From assembly GCF_003129605.1 (NCBI RefSeq), contig NZ_QBDX01000004.1, positions 124,001 to 188,000 of the forward strand: a stretch of 64,000 nt of DNA. The letters run 5' to 3'. Below the pieces are notes generated by a model. That model did no database searches, was not told where the DNA came from, and was given only the letters and a program-made list of their open reading frames with translations. The DNA is from Hyphobacterium indicum. GTDB taxonomy: Bacteria; Pseudomonadota; Alphaproteobacteria; Caulobacterales; Maricaulaceae. Position 1 is the stretch's first letter; every line of letters begins with the position of its first letter. Position numbers and translations under genes: made by a program. Below are positions 27,508 through 36,640 of the stretch, piece by piece.

Positions 27508-28395
27508 TCAGGAGCGCCGTTCAAGCACATAATCGGCGGCCCGTCGCAGAAGGTTCGCACTTTCACCGAAGGGTTCAAGGTGATCCTTGGCTTGCGCGGC
27601 AAGACGACGCGCCCGGTCTCGCGCACCATCAAGGCCAAGAATCGTCACAAAAGTGGCCTTGCCATGATGATCGTCCTTGCCCACCGCTTTTCCGGTTTCG
27701 GCGGCATTGCCTTCGGCGTCCAGCAAATCATCTCTGATCTGGAACGCAAGACCGATATCATGCGCATAACCTTCCAGCGCCCGCCGGACGTCTGCTCCGG
27801 CCCCCGCGAGGATGGCCCCAGCTTCCGCCGAAAACGCGATCAGCGCGCCGGTCTTCATCCGCTGCATGCGGGTAATGATGTTGATATCGGCATCGGCACG
27901 GTCAGCCCTCATATCGATCATCTGCCCGCCAACCATGCCGCGGGCACCCGACGCCGCCGCCAGACGGGCAATCAGCTCGATCCGCCGGGCCGAACTGGCA
28001 TCGGTTTCCGGGCTCGCCAGGATTTCAAAGGCAAATGTCTGCAGGGCATCGCCCGCCAGCACCGCCGTCGCCTCGTCATATTCCTTGTGAACCGTCGGAC
28101 GGCCGCGCCGAACATCATCATCGTCCATGCACGGCAGATCGTCATGGATCAGCGAATAGGCGTGGATGCATTCAATGGCCGTCGCCACGCGGAGCAGGCC
28201 GCGTTCATCGGCCCCGACAATCCGGCCGGCTTCAATTGTGATGAAGGGCCGCAGGCGCTTGCCCGGACCCAGTGCGGCATAGCGCATGGCGGACAGGAGG
28301 GCGGTTTCCGGCCCGTTGGCGCGCGGCAACAGGGCATCCATCGCCACCGTGACGCGATCAGCGGTCTCCGCCAGAAGGGCGCGAAAATCGTCCAT
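27508..28395 (-). CDS. ispA: Farnesyl diphosphate synthase (polyprenyl synthetase)
   Basis: The 295-residue all-helical prenyltransferase makes farnesyl diphosphate from IPP and DMAPP/GPP. The first Asp-rich motif DDLPCMDDDD (85-94), followed by RRGRPT, and the second motif RDDLLD (221-226) are both visible. The length equals E. coli IspA (299) closely. The start overlaps the xseB stop by 1 bp (TGATG), so translation is coupled. Confidence 0.95.
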   Translation of the reverse strand: MDDFRALLAETADRVTVAMDALLPRANGPETALLSAMRYAALGPGKRLRPFITIEAGRIVGADERGLLRVATAIECIHAYSLIHDDLPCMDDDDVRRGRPTVHKEYDEATAVLAGDALQTFAFEILASPETDASSARRIELIARLAAASGARGMVGGQMIDMRADRADADINIITRMQRMKTGALIAFSAEAGAILAGAGADVRRALEGYAHDIGLAFQIRDDLLDAEGNAAETGKAVGKDDHHGKATFVTILGLDGARDRARRLAAQAKDHLEPFGESANLLRRAADYVLERRS

Positions 28396-28640
28396 CAGGC
28401 CAGACCGGCATCTTCCGTGCTGATCCGCCCGTTATCATCCAGAACGATTTTCTCGACTTTCAGTTCGGCTTCCCGCAGCTTGGTTTCGCAATGCGCCTTC
28501 AGCGCCGCGCCGCGCTCATAAATGGCGATCGATTTTTCCAGTTCGACATCACCGGATTCAAGCTGCTGGACGATGCCTTCAAGCTCCGCCAGAGCCGCTT
28601 CAAAGCTCATCGTCTCGATTGGGGTCTGTTCGTCGGACAC
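28395..28640 (-). CDS. xseB: Exodeoxyribonuclease VII small subunit
   Basis: This 81-residue protein is a helical hairpin with the family pattern [24 protein letters not shown] followed by [19 protein letters not shown]. It binds along the XseA large subunit and is needed for exonuclease VII activity. It is the first gene of the xseB-ispA-dxs-tlyA operon. Confidence 0.95.
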   Translation of the reverse strand: MSDEQTPIETMSFEAALAELEGIVQQLESGDVELEKSIAIYERGAALKAHCETKLREAELKVEKIVLDDNGRISTEDAGLA

Positions 28641-28704
28641 ATCGTCCTCCCGGTTTCGGTCTTCACAATAGGCAGATGGTTATCCCGCCGCAATCAGCGC
28701 CGGA

Positions 28705-29298
28705 CTAGCGAATGCGTTCATAACGCCGGTACGACCAGTAGGTGTCGCCGCCATCCTGCACACATTTCCAGCCGCGGCGGCGAAGAGCGGGCCTCAGCAT
28801 CCGGTTGAACCAGCCATGCGCGCACAAGACAACCGGTCCGCGCTCGGCAGCGATGACCAGCTTGTCGGCGGCCCGCTCCGCGCGCAACTCGGCCTCACGC
28901 CGTGTTTCCAGCCCGCGCGAGGCCCCCAGCCACCAGAAAATCCGGGCATAGACGCCCCAGGTTCCCGGTTTCAGCGTGCCGATCATTTGCGGTGGCGGCA
29001 GCGGTGCTTCGACAAAATCGGGGTCGATCACCAGCCGCCGTCCCGGCGCGGCCGCCTGCGCCGTCTCGATAGCCCGTGGAAGGGAACTGCTGAACACAAC
29101 AGCAGCATCTTCGGCAGCCTTTTTCAGCATATCCGGAGGCGACTGTCCCGGCGCCAGCCCGGCCGCATCATAGCCTTTCCACCAGTGCTCATACCCTTCC
29201 CAGTCAATCCGCACTGTGCGGTCGGCATCAGGCTGGCCATGACGGGCAATGGTTATGGAGCCGGGAGGCGGCAAATCATGGGAGGATGTGTCAGCCAT
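28705..29298 (-). CDS. Histidine phosphatase family protein
   Basis: The 197-residue protein has the RHG motif near residue 19 (ITIARHGQPDADR), the SSLPRAIETAQ segment, and a late catalytic His in VVLCAHGWFNRML. This is the phosphoglycerate-mutase-like phosphatase fold that goes through a phosphohistidine intermediate. The substrate cannot be told. It starts 20 bp after the histone-deacetylase-like gene and ends 64 bp before xseB. Confidence 0.85.
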   Translation of the reverse strand: MADTSSHDLPPPGSITIARHGQPDADRTVRIDWEGYEHWWKGYDAAGLAPGQSPPDMLKKAAEDAAVVFSSSLPRAIETAQAAAPGRRLVIDPDFVEAPLPPPQMIGTLKPGTWGVYARIFWWLGASRGLETRREAELRAERAADKLVIAAERGPVVLCAHGWFNRMLRPALRRRGWKCVQDGGDTYWSYRRYERIR

Positions 29299-29318
29299 GA
29301 AATCCGTTGAGCGGGGCG

Positions 29319-30281
29319 TTAAAGGACTGCCGAATGGCTCCCCTGGCCCCTCGACAGTGTCTCGGTGAATGCCGCAGCCGAACGGCCCAGCGCTCCGATG
29401 TCGTAACCGCCCTCAAGGCAACACACAAGCCGCGATGATGCCGACTTGCGCGCCAGATCACACAGCCGCTCCGCCGCCCGGATATAATCGCCCTCGTCGA
29501 GCAGCAGGCCGCCGAGCGGATCGGCCCGGTGCCCGTCAAAACCGGCTGATACGAAAACAAATTCCGGCGCAAACGCCTCGACTCTGGGCAACAGGTCAGT
29601 TTCAAGCCGCGCCAGCCATGCGTCTCCGCCACAGCCGGCGGCCACCGTGACATTGACGACATTGCCGTTCAGCCCGGTCTCGTCTTCCATGCCGGTGCCG
29701 GGATAGAGTGGCGACTCATGAATGGAGGCGAACATTACGCGCGGCTCGCTTTCCGCCAGATCCTGCGATCCGTTCCCGTGGTGCACATCGATATCGATGA
29801 TGGCGACACGGGATAATCCGTAATGATCCAGCGCATGCATGGCCGCGACACCGATATTGTTGAACAGGCAAAAGCCCATGGGCCGGTTGCGCTCGGCGTG
29901 ATGGCCCGGTGGACGCGTGGCGCAAAAAGCGGCCTCGGCCTCGCCGGCCATGATCATGTCAACCGCCTGCACCGCGGCTCCGGCTCCTCGGAGCGCCGCA
30001 TTCAGCGATCCCCGGCACATATAGGTATCGAAATCAAAGCCGTGAAAAGCTTCATGGCTTGCCGGCTCGCCATTGAACACGGCATCCAGATGCGCGGATG
30101 TATGCATGCGCCCGACTTCCTCGCGCGTCGCGGGTCGGGCCTGTATCCGCTCCATGCCTGAAAGGGACGGTGTGTCCGCCATGGCATCGAGGACGCCGCG
30201 CAGGCGCGCCGGGGTTTCAATATGGGGTGGCGGAACGCGGTGATCGAAACCCGCGTCGGAGGTCAGGATGACGGTTTTCAT
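29319..30281 (-). CDS. Histone deacetylase-like (class II HDAC family) deacetylase
   Basis: The 320-residue zinc amidohydrolase has the family hallmarks RPPGHHAE (His127/His128), IDIDVHHGNGSQD with predicted zinc ligands Asp165 and His167, SAGFDGHRADP (Asp249 as third ligand) and LEGGYD near the end. Bacterial homologues deacetylate acetylpolyamines, acetoin-related compounds or protein lysines; the substrate here is unknown. It lies 20 bp upstream of the phosphatase gene and 39 bp downstream of a SET-domain gene on the same strand. Confidence 0.9.
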   Translation of the reverse strand: MKTVILTSDAGFDHRVPPPHIETPARLRGVLDAMADTPSLSGMERIQARPATREEVGRMHTSAHLDAVFNGEPASHEAFHGFDFDTYMCRGSLNAALRGAGAAVQAVDMIMAGEAEAAFCATRPPGHHAERNRPMGFCLFNNIGVAAMHALDHYGLSRVAIIDIDVHHGNGSQDLAESEPRVMFASIHESPLYPGTGMEDETGLNGNVVNVTVAAGCGGDAWLARLETDLLPRVEAFAPEFVFVSAGFDGHRADPLGGLLLDEGDYIRAAERLCDLARKSASSRLVCCLEGGYDIGALGRSAAAFTETLSRGQGSHSAVL

Positions 30282-30320
30282 ACCCCCGATCTAGCCCGCG
30301 CGCACGCTGGCGGAAAGCCG

Positions 30321-30725
30321 TCAGGTCCGCGAGCCCTGAAAATCCTTCACCCGTGAGGGCAGGATCACCAGGCTGGGCATGAACTCACTGTAGTTACAGG
30401 TCAGTTCCTCACCCTTGCGGATATCCCGCCGGGCATAACCGTCGCCATCAGCGCGGAACTCGATCGCCGCATCATCGCTGTGATTGAGAAAGCGGGAATG
30501 GTCCCCGTCGAGCAGATAGCCGCCAAGCCCGGCATCGAAATAGGCATAGCGCTCGATAAAGCGCTGATAGACCGGGCTGGCCCGGTCAAGCTCCTCGGGC
30601 GTGACGATACGGTCGATGGACAGGTCGAGAGTCCAGACATGGCTGCCCTTCCGGACAGGCTCCGCAGCAAAAACACCGACCCCCTCGATGAGGCTCGGCC
30701 CGGCAAATGTATCAATGAGCAGCAT
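30321..30725 (-). CDS. Small SET-domain protein, putative lysine methyltransferase
   Basis: This 134-residue protein is nearly all SET domain. An N-terminal GVGVFAAEPVRKGSHVW block, RFLNHSDDAAIEF (the NHS motif) and the C-terminal GEELTCNYSEF (the ELxxxY motif) are all recognisable. It would transfer methyl from SAM to a lysine side chain. There is an in-frame stop two codons before the ATG at 30725, so this start is fixed, though the RBS is weak. Its neighbour encodes a histone-deacetylase-like enzyme. Confidence 0.85.
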   Translation of the reverse strand: MLLIDTFAGPSLIEGVGVFAAEPVRKGSHVWTLDLSIDRIVTPEELDRASPVYQRFIERYAYFDAGLGGYLLDGDHSRFLNHSDDAAIEFRADGDGYARRDIRKGEELTCNYSEFMPSLVILPSRVKDFQGSRT

Positions 30726-30861
30726 GGGTCAGAAACGCCAAATAGGCCTGCGTCGACAGGCCGGTTGGACAAAGCGAACAACAGGATTCGCAGAGTGCGA
30801 CGCTCTAAAACTCCATGATGGGAATTTTACGCAAAACGCAAGTCACTTTTTATCTGACGGC

Positions 30862-31734
30862 CTAATGGGTCAGCGACACATTCATGATCCTGACGCCTTC
30901 GGGCGCAGGCGGGTTTTCCGGCACGAAGAAATCGGGCAGCAATTCCTCGCCTGGCGACACCGAGTACTGGTCGAGATCGATTACGCCTTCCGACACCAGA
31001 AAGCTGTCATCAATCAGGAAGTTACCGGTGAAGCTGGCTGCCGGCTTGTTCAGCACGTGATAGGCGGTGTCGGCCAGTATCTCCGGCTTGCGGCAATTCC
31101 GGAAAGCCTCCTCTCCGGCCAGCACATTGGCGATGGCCGCGGTGGCGACTGCCGTGCGCGGCCAGATCGCATTGGCGGCAATCTTGCCCCTGAACTCGCC
31201 GGACCATCCCAGAATGCACAGGCTCATGCCATATTTCGCACTGGTATAGGCGACATGCGGCGCAAACCATTTCGGATCCATGTCCAGCGGCGGTGACAGG
31301 GCCAGGATGTGCGGATTTTCGGACTTTTCCAGATGCGGCAGGCATTTCTGCGTGACCAGGAATGTGCCGCGCGCATTGACCTGATGCATCAGATCCCAGC
31401 GCTTGACCGGTGTCTCGGCTGTCGATCGCGGAAAGATGGCCGATGCATTGTTGATCACCGCATCTATACCGCCAAAATGATCAACCGTCTTGGCCACGGC
31501 GTCCTCGACATTCGCCTCGTCGCGGATATCAACCACCAGCGGCAGGGCCTTGCCGCCTGCCTTCTCGATCGCCTCTGCAGCGGTGTAGATCGTGCCTTCC
31601 AGCTTCGGATGAGGGTCCGCCGTCTTGGCCGCCACGACGATATTGGCACCGTCGCGCGCGCAGCGTTCAGCAATCGCCAGACCAATGCCCCGGCTCGCGC
31701 CGGTAATGAAAATCGTCTTTCCTTCAAGCGACAT
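30862..31734 (-). CDS. Short-chain dehydrogenase/reductase, HSDL2-like
   Basis: The 290-residue SDR has the Rossmann motif ITGASRGIGLAIAE near the start, INNASAIFP, and the catalytic YTSAKYGMS with the Tyr-x3-Lys pair. The downstream segment NAIWPRTAVATAAI and the extended C-terminus match the HSDL2-type (SDR_c9) group, annotated in bacteria as NAD(P)-dependent oxidoreductases. The substrate is unknown. It starts 16 bp after the lepB stop, so it is probably in the same transcript. Confidence 0.87.
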   Translation of the reverse strand: MSLEGKTIFITGASRGIGLAIAERCARDGANIVVAAKTADPHPKLEGTIYTAAEAIEKAGGKALPLVVDIRDEANVEDAVAKTVDHFGGIDAVINNASAIFPRSTAETPVKRWDLMHQVNARGTFLVTQKCLPHLEKSENPHILALSPPLDMDPKWFAPHVAYTSAKYGMSLCILGWSGEFRGKIAANAIWPRTAVATAAIANVLAGEEAFRNCRKPEILADTAYHVLNKPAASFTGNFLIDDSFLVSEGVIDLDQYSVSPGEELLPDFFVPENPPAPEGVRIMNVSLTH

Positions 31735-31750
31735 GGCGCCCTCCCCGGTT

Positions 31751-32539
31751 TCAGTAATGCAATCCGCGCCAGACCCGGCCGGTCGGACAATACAGCCCGT
31801 CCTCGCGGCGGCAGCGATTGAGCGTGAACATCACCGTTTCGGCGCGGCCGACGACTTCTGTCAGGTCGATATAGCCGGGGCCGCCGGCCTGCGGATATTG
31901 CGGGTTCGGTGCGACGCGGCTGTCGGTCGAGCTGTCCCGATTATCGCCCATCGCGAAGACATGCCCTTCGGGCACACGGAAGGGACCGGCATTGTCGAGC
32001 GGATAGGAGTCCGAGCGTTCATAGATATAGTGGACAACGCCGTTGGGCAGCGTTTCCAGATAGGCATCGACCGACACCACCTGGCCGCCCCGATGCTCGA
32101 TATAGGAGCGTTCGCCGACGGGCTCGCGCTCGACCATCTCGCCATTGATATAGAGCCGGCCGTTCTGGACCATGATCACATCGCCGGGCAGGCCGATGAT
32201 CCGCTTGATCAGGTTGCGGCGCGTCGCCGGCGTCCGGAAGACGACGACATCCCCGCGCTCCGGGTCTCGCGCAAACACCTGGAAGTCCCAGCTCTCCGGC
32301 AGATAATAGCCCAGGCCCAGCGGCAGCGAATGCCGCGAATAGCCATAGGCCCATTTCGACACCAGCACCCGGTCACCCACTTCCAGCGAAGGCTGCATGC
32401 TCTCCGACGGAATATGGAATGGCGCAAACAGGAAGGTGATGATGGTCAGCCACACCCCTGCCACACCGGCAAAAAAACGAATTGTATCCATGACTTCACC
32501 GGCCGCATTTCCGGCCAGCCTTTTTATTGTCGACATCAT
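31751..32539 (-). CDS. lepB: Signal peptidase I
   Basis: The 262-residue membrane protease removes signal peptides from exported proteins. One N-terminal TM helix precedes the catalytic Ser47 in IPSESMQPSL, and the general base is Lys112 in LIKRIIGLPGD. The box-E GDNRDSSTDSR motif is also present. The start overlaps the upstream UPF0145 gene by 4 bp (ATGA). A second ATG at once follows the first. Confidence 0.95.
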   Translation of the reverse strand: MMSTIKRLAGNAAGEVMDTIRFFAGVAGVWLTIITFLFAPFHIPSESMQPSLEVGDRVLVSKWAYGYSRHSLPLGLGYYLPESWDFQVFARDPERGDVVVFRTPATRRNLIKRIIGLPGDVIMVQNGRLYINGEMVEREPVGERSYIEHRGGQVVSVDAYLETLPNGVVHYIYERSDSYPLDNAGPFRVPEGHVFAMGDNRDSSTDSRVAPNPQYPQAGGPGYIDLTEVVGRAETVMFTLNRCRREDGLYCPTGRVWRGLHY

Positions 32540-32856
32540 TTGAGCTTTACTGCTGTGCCGTAGGCGAGGATTTCCGATGACCCTTCCATAATGGCGGATG
32601 TCGAAAAACGGAAGCCGATCACCGCGTCCGCACCCATTTCTTGCGCACTTTTCATCATCCGCGTGAAGGCTTCCTCGCGCGATTCTTCCAGCAATTCGGA
32701 ATATTCATTGACTTCACCGCCCAGAAGATTGCGGATCGAAGCGAAAATATCGCGGACAAAAAACCGGGCCTTTACAACACTGCCCCGGCATATGCCGAGG
32801 ATCTCGGCAACTTCACGCCCCGGGATTTCGTGAGCCATTGTGACAGGTAGGGTCAT
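32536..32856 (-). CDS. YbjQ/UPF0145 (DUF74) heavy-metal-binding-domain protein
   Basis: The 106-residue protein matches the YbjQ family of small pentameric proteins: REVAEILGICRGSVVKARFF, then SREEAFTRMMKSAQEMGADAV and a C-terminal EILAYGTAVKL. Their function is not established. The ATG at 32856 was chosen because it overlaps the upstream gene by ATGA and begins just before the conserved domain; the frame extending to 32952 has no RBS and encodes odd Cys-rich sequence. Confidence 0.82.
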   Translation of the reverse strand: MTLPVTMAHEIPGREVAEILGICRGSVVKARFFVRDIFASIRNLLGGEVNEYSELLEESREEAFTRMMKSAQEMGADAVIGFRFSTSAIMEGSSEILAYGTAVKLK

Positions 32857-33086
32857 TGCGGGGGCTTTCTTTGCGAGCCGGTGCGTTCCTCGACCGCAGT
32901 CAGGAAGACCAGCGCAATACCTGCCGACGGGATCATGGCAAGAATGACCCACAATATCGACCAGGGAAAGGCGAGCATCCAGTCCGACAGACTTGCCACC
33001 GCAATCGCAATGCCCAAGGCGATCACGCCCCCGAAAACAAGGCCATAGCCGACACGTAAACGGGTCTGAAGGCGCTGCATTGACAT
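32853..33086 (-). CDS. Small membrane protein of unknown function
   Basis: About 77 residues with two TM helices (GYGLVFGGVIALGIAIAVAS and SILWVILAMIPSAGIALVFL) and a basic C-terminus. No family is recognised. Its stop overlaps the next gene by ATGA, so it is first in a small operon with the UPF0145 gene and lepB. ATG codons at 33086 and 33080 share the same AGGG; longer forms to 33143 are possible. Confidence 0.65.
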   Translation of the reverse strand: MSMQRLQTRLRVGYGLVFGGVIALGIAIAVASLSDWMLAFPWSILWVILAMIPSAGIALVFLTAVEERTGSQRKPPQ

Positions 33087-33182
33087 TTTCCCTGTCTGAC
33101 CTTTTCTGGCCATACTTTCATGGTGCGTTGCACCGGCAACCAAAACAAGCCTTTAAAGGCTCAAAGCCGGATTGAGGTGCAG

Positions 33183-33560
33183 ATGAAGAACGTCACTCCC
33201 CAACCCACCGCCACCAGCGGATCCGATGATCGCCTGATGGCCGCCATCGGCTATGTCCTGTTTCTGGTCGGTCCGGCCAATGTACTGACCATGATCATTG
33301 CCGTCATTATTGCCTGGTTCCGCAAGGACAACGCGCCGGAATGGATCGGCACACACTATGAATTCCAGATCCGGACGCTGGTCTATGCGGCGGTCCTGCT
33401 GGTCATATCCGTGGTCTGCGCCATTTCGGTCATCCTTTTACCGGTCGCCGTTCTGATCTGGGTGCTCTGGTCGCTCTGGGTGATTGTCCGGGCCATTGTC
33501 GGCCTGATCCGTCTGGTCGACGGACGGCCCAATCCGGATCCCGAGACCTTCTGGGTCTAG
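33183..33560 (+). CDS. DUF4870/Tic20-like small membrane protein
   Basis: The 125-residue protein begins with a polar Thr/Pro-rich stretch and has three TM helices. It includes LMAAIGYVLFLVGP and HYEFQIRTLVYAAVLL, a pattern found in DUF4870/Tic20-like bacterial proteins of unknown role. GAGG lies 5 bp before the ATG at 33183. Its TAG stop and the TAG stop of the convergent acyl-CoA dehydrogenase share the palindrome CTAG (33557-33560). Confidence 0.72.
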   Translation: MKNVTPQPTATSGSDDRLMAAIGYVLFLVGPANVLTMIIAVIIAWFRKDNAPEWIGTHYEFQIRTLVYAAVLLVISVVCAISVILLPVAVLIWVLWSLWVIVRAIVGLIRLVDGRPNPDPETFWV

Positions 33561-35335
33561 CCTCCCAAAGCGGCCTCATCTGCAAGCAGTGAAGCACCGG
33601 CCTGGATGCCGGCAAGAGCCGCCGGGGCCGTGCTCAGAACGGTTTCGGCAAAATGCCGGGCCAGCAATATCTTTCCTTCCGCAAAGGCCGGATCACCTTC
33701 GGCGTTTTTCAACCGTCGCTGCGCTGAAACCGCTCCGACGCACAACAACCATCCACCAGTCACATCACCGGCCAGCTTCAGGAAAGCCGTAGCGCCAGCC
33801 AGAATATCGGCGCGGTCCCGTCTGGCGGCCGTCGCCCATTTCGCCGCCGCTTCCAGCGCGTCTGCCGCCGGGCCAAGGCGTTTGGCCAGTTTCGACAATT
33901 CAGGGTTGGACGAGGTGGCGCAGTCTTCCACCGTCTGCCGGATATCATCCAGCAATTCGCGCATCGGCGCACCCCCGTCCATGGCCAGCTTCCGGCCAAT
34001 GAGATCCATGGCCTGGATGCCGTTCGTGCCTTCATAGATCGGCGCAATCCGGGCATCGCGATAATGCTGGGCGGCACCTGTCTCCTCGATAAAGCCCATG
34101 CCGCCATGAATCTGTATTCCCAGAGACGCGACTTCGACGCCGACATCGGTCGCCCAGGCCTTGGCAATCGGGGTCAGCAACTCCTCGCGGCGCCTGGAAT
34201 AGGCGCGATCTTCCGCTTCGGGCTCGAACTCGGCTTCATCGGCCGAGACGGCGCAATTATAGCAAATGGCCCGTGCGGCCTCGATTTTCGCCTTCATTGT
34301 GGTCAGCATCTGACGCACATCGGGGTGGTGAATGATGGCATGCGGCGGTTCGGACTCGACACCCGGCGCGCGGCCCTGCTTGCGGTCGCGCGCATAAGCC
34401 AGCGCCTGCTGATAGGCACGCTCGGCAATCCCGACGCCCTGCACGCCCACGGCCAGCCGCGCGGCATTCATCATGATGAACATGGCCGCCATGCCGCCGA
34501 ATTCCTCGCCGATCAGCCAGCCTTTGGCCCCGGCCATTTCCATCACGCAGGTCGGGCTGCCATGAATGCCCAGCTTGTGCTCCAGCCCGATGGCGTGAAT
34601 CCCGTTGCGTTCACCAAGAGAGCCGTCCGCATTCACCAGGAATTTCGGGATCAGGAAAAGCGAGATGCCCTTGGTTCCCGGCGGCCCGTCCGGCGTGCGC
34701 GCCAGAACCGCGTGGATGATGTTTTCCGCGCAATCATGCTCGCCCCAGGTGATGTAGATTTTCTGTCCGGTGATCGACCAGCTGCCATCGCCATTGGGTT
34801 CCGCCTTGGTCCGCAGCGCGCCGACATCCGAACCGGCCTGTGGCTCGGTCAGCTGCATGGAGGCCGACCACTCTCCGGTCATCAGCTTGGGCAGATACAT
34901 CGCCTTCTGTTCGTCGGAGCCTTTGGCAATCAGGGCCTCGATCGCCCCGAAGGTCAGCATCGGGCCAAGGCTGAACGCCATATTCGCCGATTGCAGCGTC
35001 TCCATGACGGCGGCACCCAGAACCCGCGGCAGGCCCATGCCTCCCACCTCGGCCGGAAACTGCAGTCCTTGCCAGCCGCCTTCGACGAATTTGGCATAGG
35101 CCTCCTTGATACCCTCGGGCGTTGTCACCTTGCCGTCCGCGAGCGTGCATCCTTCCAGATCACCGGACCGGTTGAGCGGTGCCAGCACATCACCGGAAAA
35201 CTTGCCCGCCTCTTCCAGAATGGCGGCCGTCAGATCGGAGGACAGTTCGGGAAATGCGCCCGTCGCTTTCAGACCGTCCATGACGGCGATTTCCTCGAGC
35301 GCGAAGCGTATGTCGTCAATTGGTGCGCGATACAT
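33557..35335 (-). CDS. Acyl-CoA dehydrogenase, long C-terminal form (DmdC-like subfamily)
   Basis: The 592-residue flavoenzyme has the three ACAD domains, with TEPQAGSDVGALRTKA and ITGQKIYITWGEHD in the middle and IHGGMGFIEETGAAQHYRD near the FAD site. It also has the extra C-terminal domain (~120 residues) of the ~600-residue subfamily that includes 3-methylmercaptopropionyl-CoA dehydrogenase DmdC. General fatty acyl-CoA oxidation is equally possible. The ATG at 35335 follows GAGGGA and gives the typical MYRAPIDDIRFAL start. Confidence 0.9.
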   Translation of the reverse strand: MYRAPIDDIRFALEEIAVMDGLKATGAFPELSSDLTAAILEEAGKFSGDVLAPLNRSGDLEGCTLADGKVTTPEGIKEAYAKFVEGGWQGLQFPAEVGGMGLPRVLGAAVMETLQSANMAFSLGPMLTFGAIEALIAKGSDEQKAMYLPKLMTGEWSASMQLTEPQAGSDVGALRTKAEPNGDGSWSITGQKIYITWGEHDCAENIIHAVLARTPDGPPGTKGISLFLIPKFLVNADGSLGERNGIHAIGLEHKLGIHGSPTCVMEMAGAKGWLIGEEFGGMAAMFIMMNAARLAVGVQGVGIAERAYQQALAYARDRKQGRAPGVESEPPHAIIHHPDVRQMLTTMKAKIEAARAICYNCAVSADEAEFEPEAEDRAYSRRREELLTPIAKAWATDVGVEVASLGIQIHGGMGFIEETGAAQHYRDARIAPIYEGTNGIQAMDLIGRKLAMDGGAPMRELLDDIRQTVEDCATSSNPELSKLAKRLGPAADALEAAAKWATAARRDRADILAGATAFLKLAGDVTGGWLLCVGAVSAQRRLKNAEGDPAFAEGKILLARHFAETVLSTAPAALAGIQAGASLLADEAALGG

Positions 35336-35430
35336 GGCCGGTCCCTCAGCTATTACTTGTGACAAGATAACGCGGGAAAACGCCGCGTCGACTGTTTGGA
35401 GATGCGGCAAAACACACTAGGAGGCATTGT

Positions 35431-36033
35431 ATGAGATTAATTCTGCCTGTTTTGCTGATGGCGCTGCTGAACGCGTGCGTCAGCGCCCCGACGCAGGACC
35501 CGGCCGAACTGCCGGCCGGCAGCTGGCAGCTCGACACGGATCACGCCTCTGTCCACTGGCGCTCGCGGCATTTCGGGCTCTCCTGGTATACAGCCCGTTT
35601 TGACCGCATTGACGCCAGTCTCGATTTTGATCCGGCCGAGCCGGGCAGCGCACAGATGACCGCCATCATCGAGGCCGGCTCGGTCTCGACCGGCAATGAC
35701 GCATTTGACGAAACCCTGCGCGGGCCGAACTGGTTCTCGGCTGAACGCCATCCGCAAATCGTTTTCCGGTCCTCGAACATCGAGGTGACCGGCGGCGAAA
35801 CCGGCATCGCGGAAGGCGAGCTGACCATCCGCGGCATCACGCACCCGGCCCGCATGGACATTGTTTTCTATGGCGGAAACTTCAACTTTCTGGAAAACAG
35901 GGATGTCATTGGTTTTGGAGCCGATATGGTCATTGCCAGAAGTGATTATGGCATCGGTCCCTTCATTCCCGCAGCTATTGCCGGAGATGAAGTCAGGATC
36001 CGGATCGAGGCGGAATTTCTTCGCGAGGAGTAG
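35431..36033 (+). CDS. YceI family lipoprotein
   Basis: The 200-residue protein has a lipobox ending LLNAC (Cys16), then a YceI lipocalin-like beta barrel. Family blocks are WQLDTDHASVHWRSRHFGLS, TLRGPNWFSAERHPQIVF and GELTIRGITHPARMDI. YceI proteins bind long isoprenoid or lipid molecules. It is first in a yceI-cytochrome b561-yceI cassette with 3- and 13-bp gaps, a combination well known in proteobacteria. Confidence 0.9.
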   Translation: MRLILPVLLMALLNACVSAPTQDPAELPAGSWQLDTDHASVHWRSRHFGLSWYTARFDRIDASLDFDPAEPGSAQMTAIIEAGSVSTGNDAFDETLRGPNWFSAERHPQIVFRSSNIEVTGGETGIAEGELTIRGITHPARMDIVFYGGNFNFLENRDVIGFGADMVIARSDYGIGPFIPAAIAGDEVRIRIEAEFLREE

Positions 36034-36036
36034 AGC

Positions 36037-36627
36037 ATGACGACGCAATCCAACCGCTACACCACCGTGGCCATCACCCTGCACTGGCTGATCGCCATCA
36101 TGCTTGTCTTGCTGATCGTGGTCGGCTGGCAGGCCGGTGATTTACGCGAAGCCATGCTGTCCGGCCAGGAAACGGATGCGACCCTCGAGGACGTCCGCTT
36201 CATTTACAACATGCACAAGACATTCGGGCTGCTGGTTCTCGTCCTCAGCCTTGCGCGGCTCGCCTGGCGGTTCACGCACAAGACGCCGCCCATGCCCGAG
36301 ACCATGGCCGGGTGGGAGAAATTCGCAGCGCGCTTCACCCATATTGGTTTTTACGTCCTGATGATCGGCATGCCTTTGCTGGGTTGGGCGGCAGCGTCCA
36401 GCTCCGGCCTGCCCAGCTATCTGTTCGATAGCGACGCGCTGCGATTGCCGAATCTGCCAGTCCCGGAATCGGAATCAGTGTACGAATTTACGGGCTGGCT
36501 GCACGGCCGCGGTGGCTGGGCGATCCTCGTTCTGCTGGCTCTGCATGCAGGCGCGGCCTTGAAACACCATATTTTCGACAAGGATGACGTGCTGGCTCGC
36601 ATGTTGCCCTTTCTGAGGCGATCGTAA
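36037..36627 (+). CDS. Cytochrome b561 family protein
   Basis: This 196-residue membrane protein has four TM helices and pairs of His residues suited to two b hemes: TLHWLIAIML in helix 1, MHKTFGLLVL in helix 2, FTHIGFYVLM in helix 3 and LALHAGAALKHHIF in helix 4. It would shuttle electrons across the inner membrane, probably to or from quinone and the flanking YceI proteins. The RBS is within the end of the preceding yceI. Confidence 0.9.
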   Translation: MTTQSNRYTTVAITLHWLIAIMLVLLIVVGWQAGDLREAMLSGQETDATLEDVRFIYNMHKTFGLLVLVLSLARLAWRFTHKTPPMPETMAGWEKFAARFTHIGFYVLMIGMPLLGWAAASSSGLPSYLFDSDALRLPNLPVPESESVYEFTGWLHGRGGWAILVLLALHAGAALKHHIFDKDDVLARMLPFLRRS

Positions 36628-36640
36628 GAGGACACAAAAG

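Noticed and set aside
30726-30861. Short frame on the plus strand between the SET and SDR genes (MGQKRQIGLRRQ...)
   Set aside because: It runs into antisense of the SDR gene, has no RBS and matches no small ribosomal or regulatory protein that I recognise.
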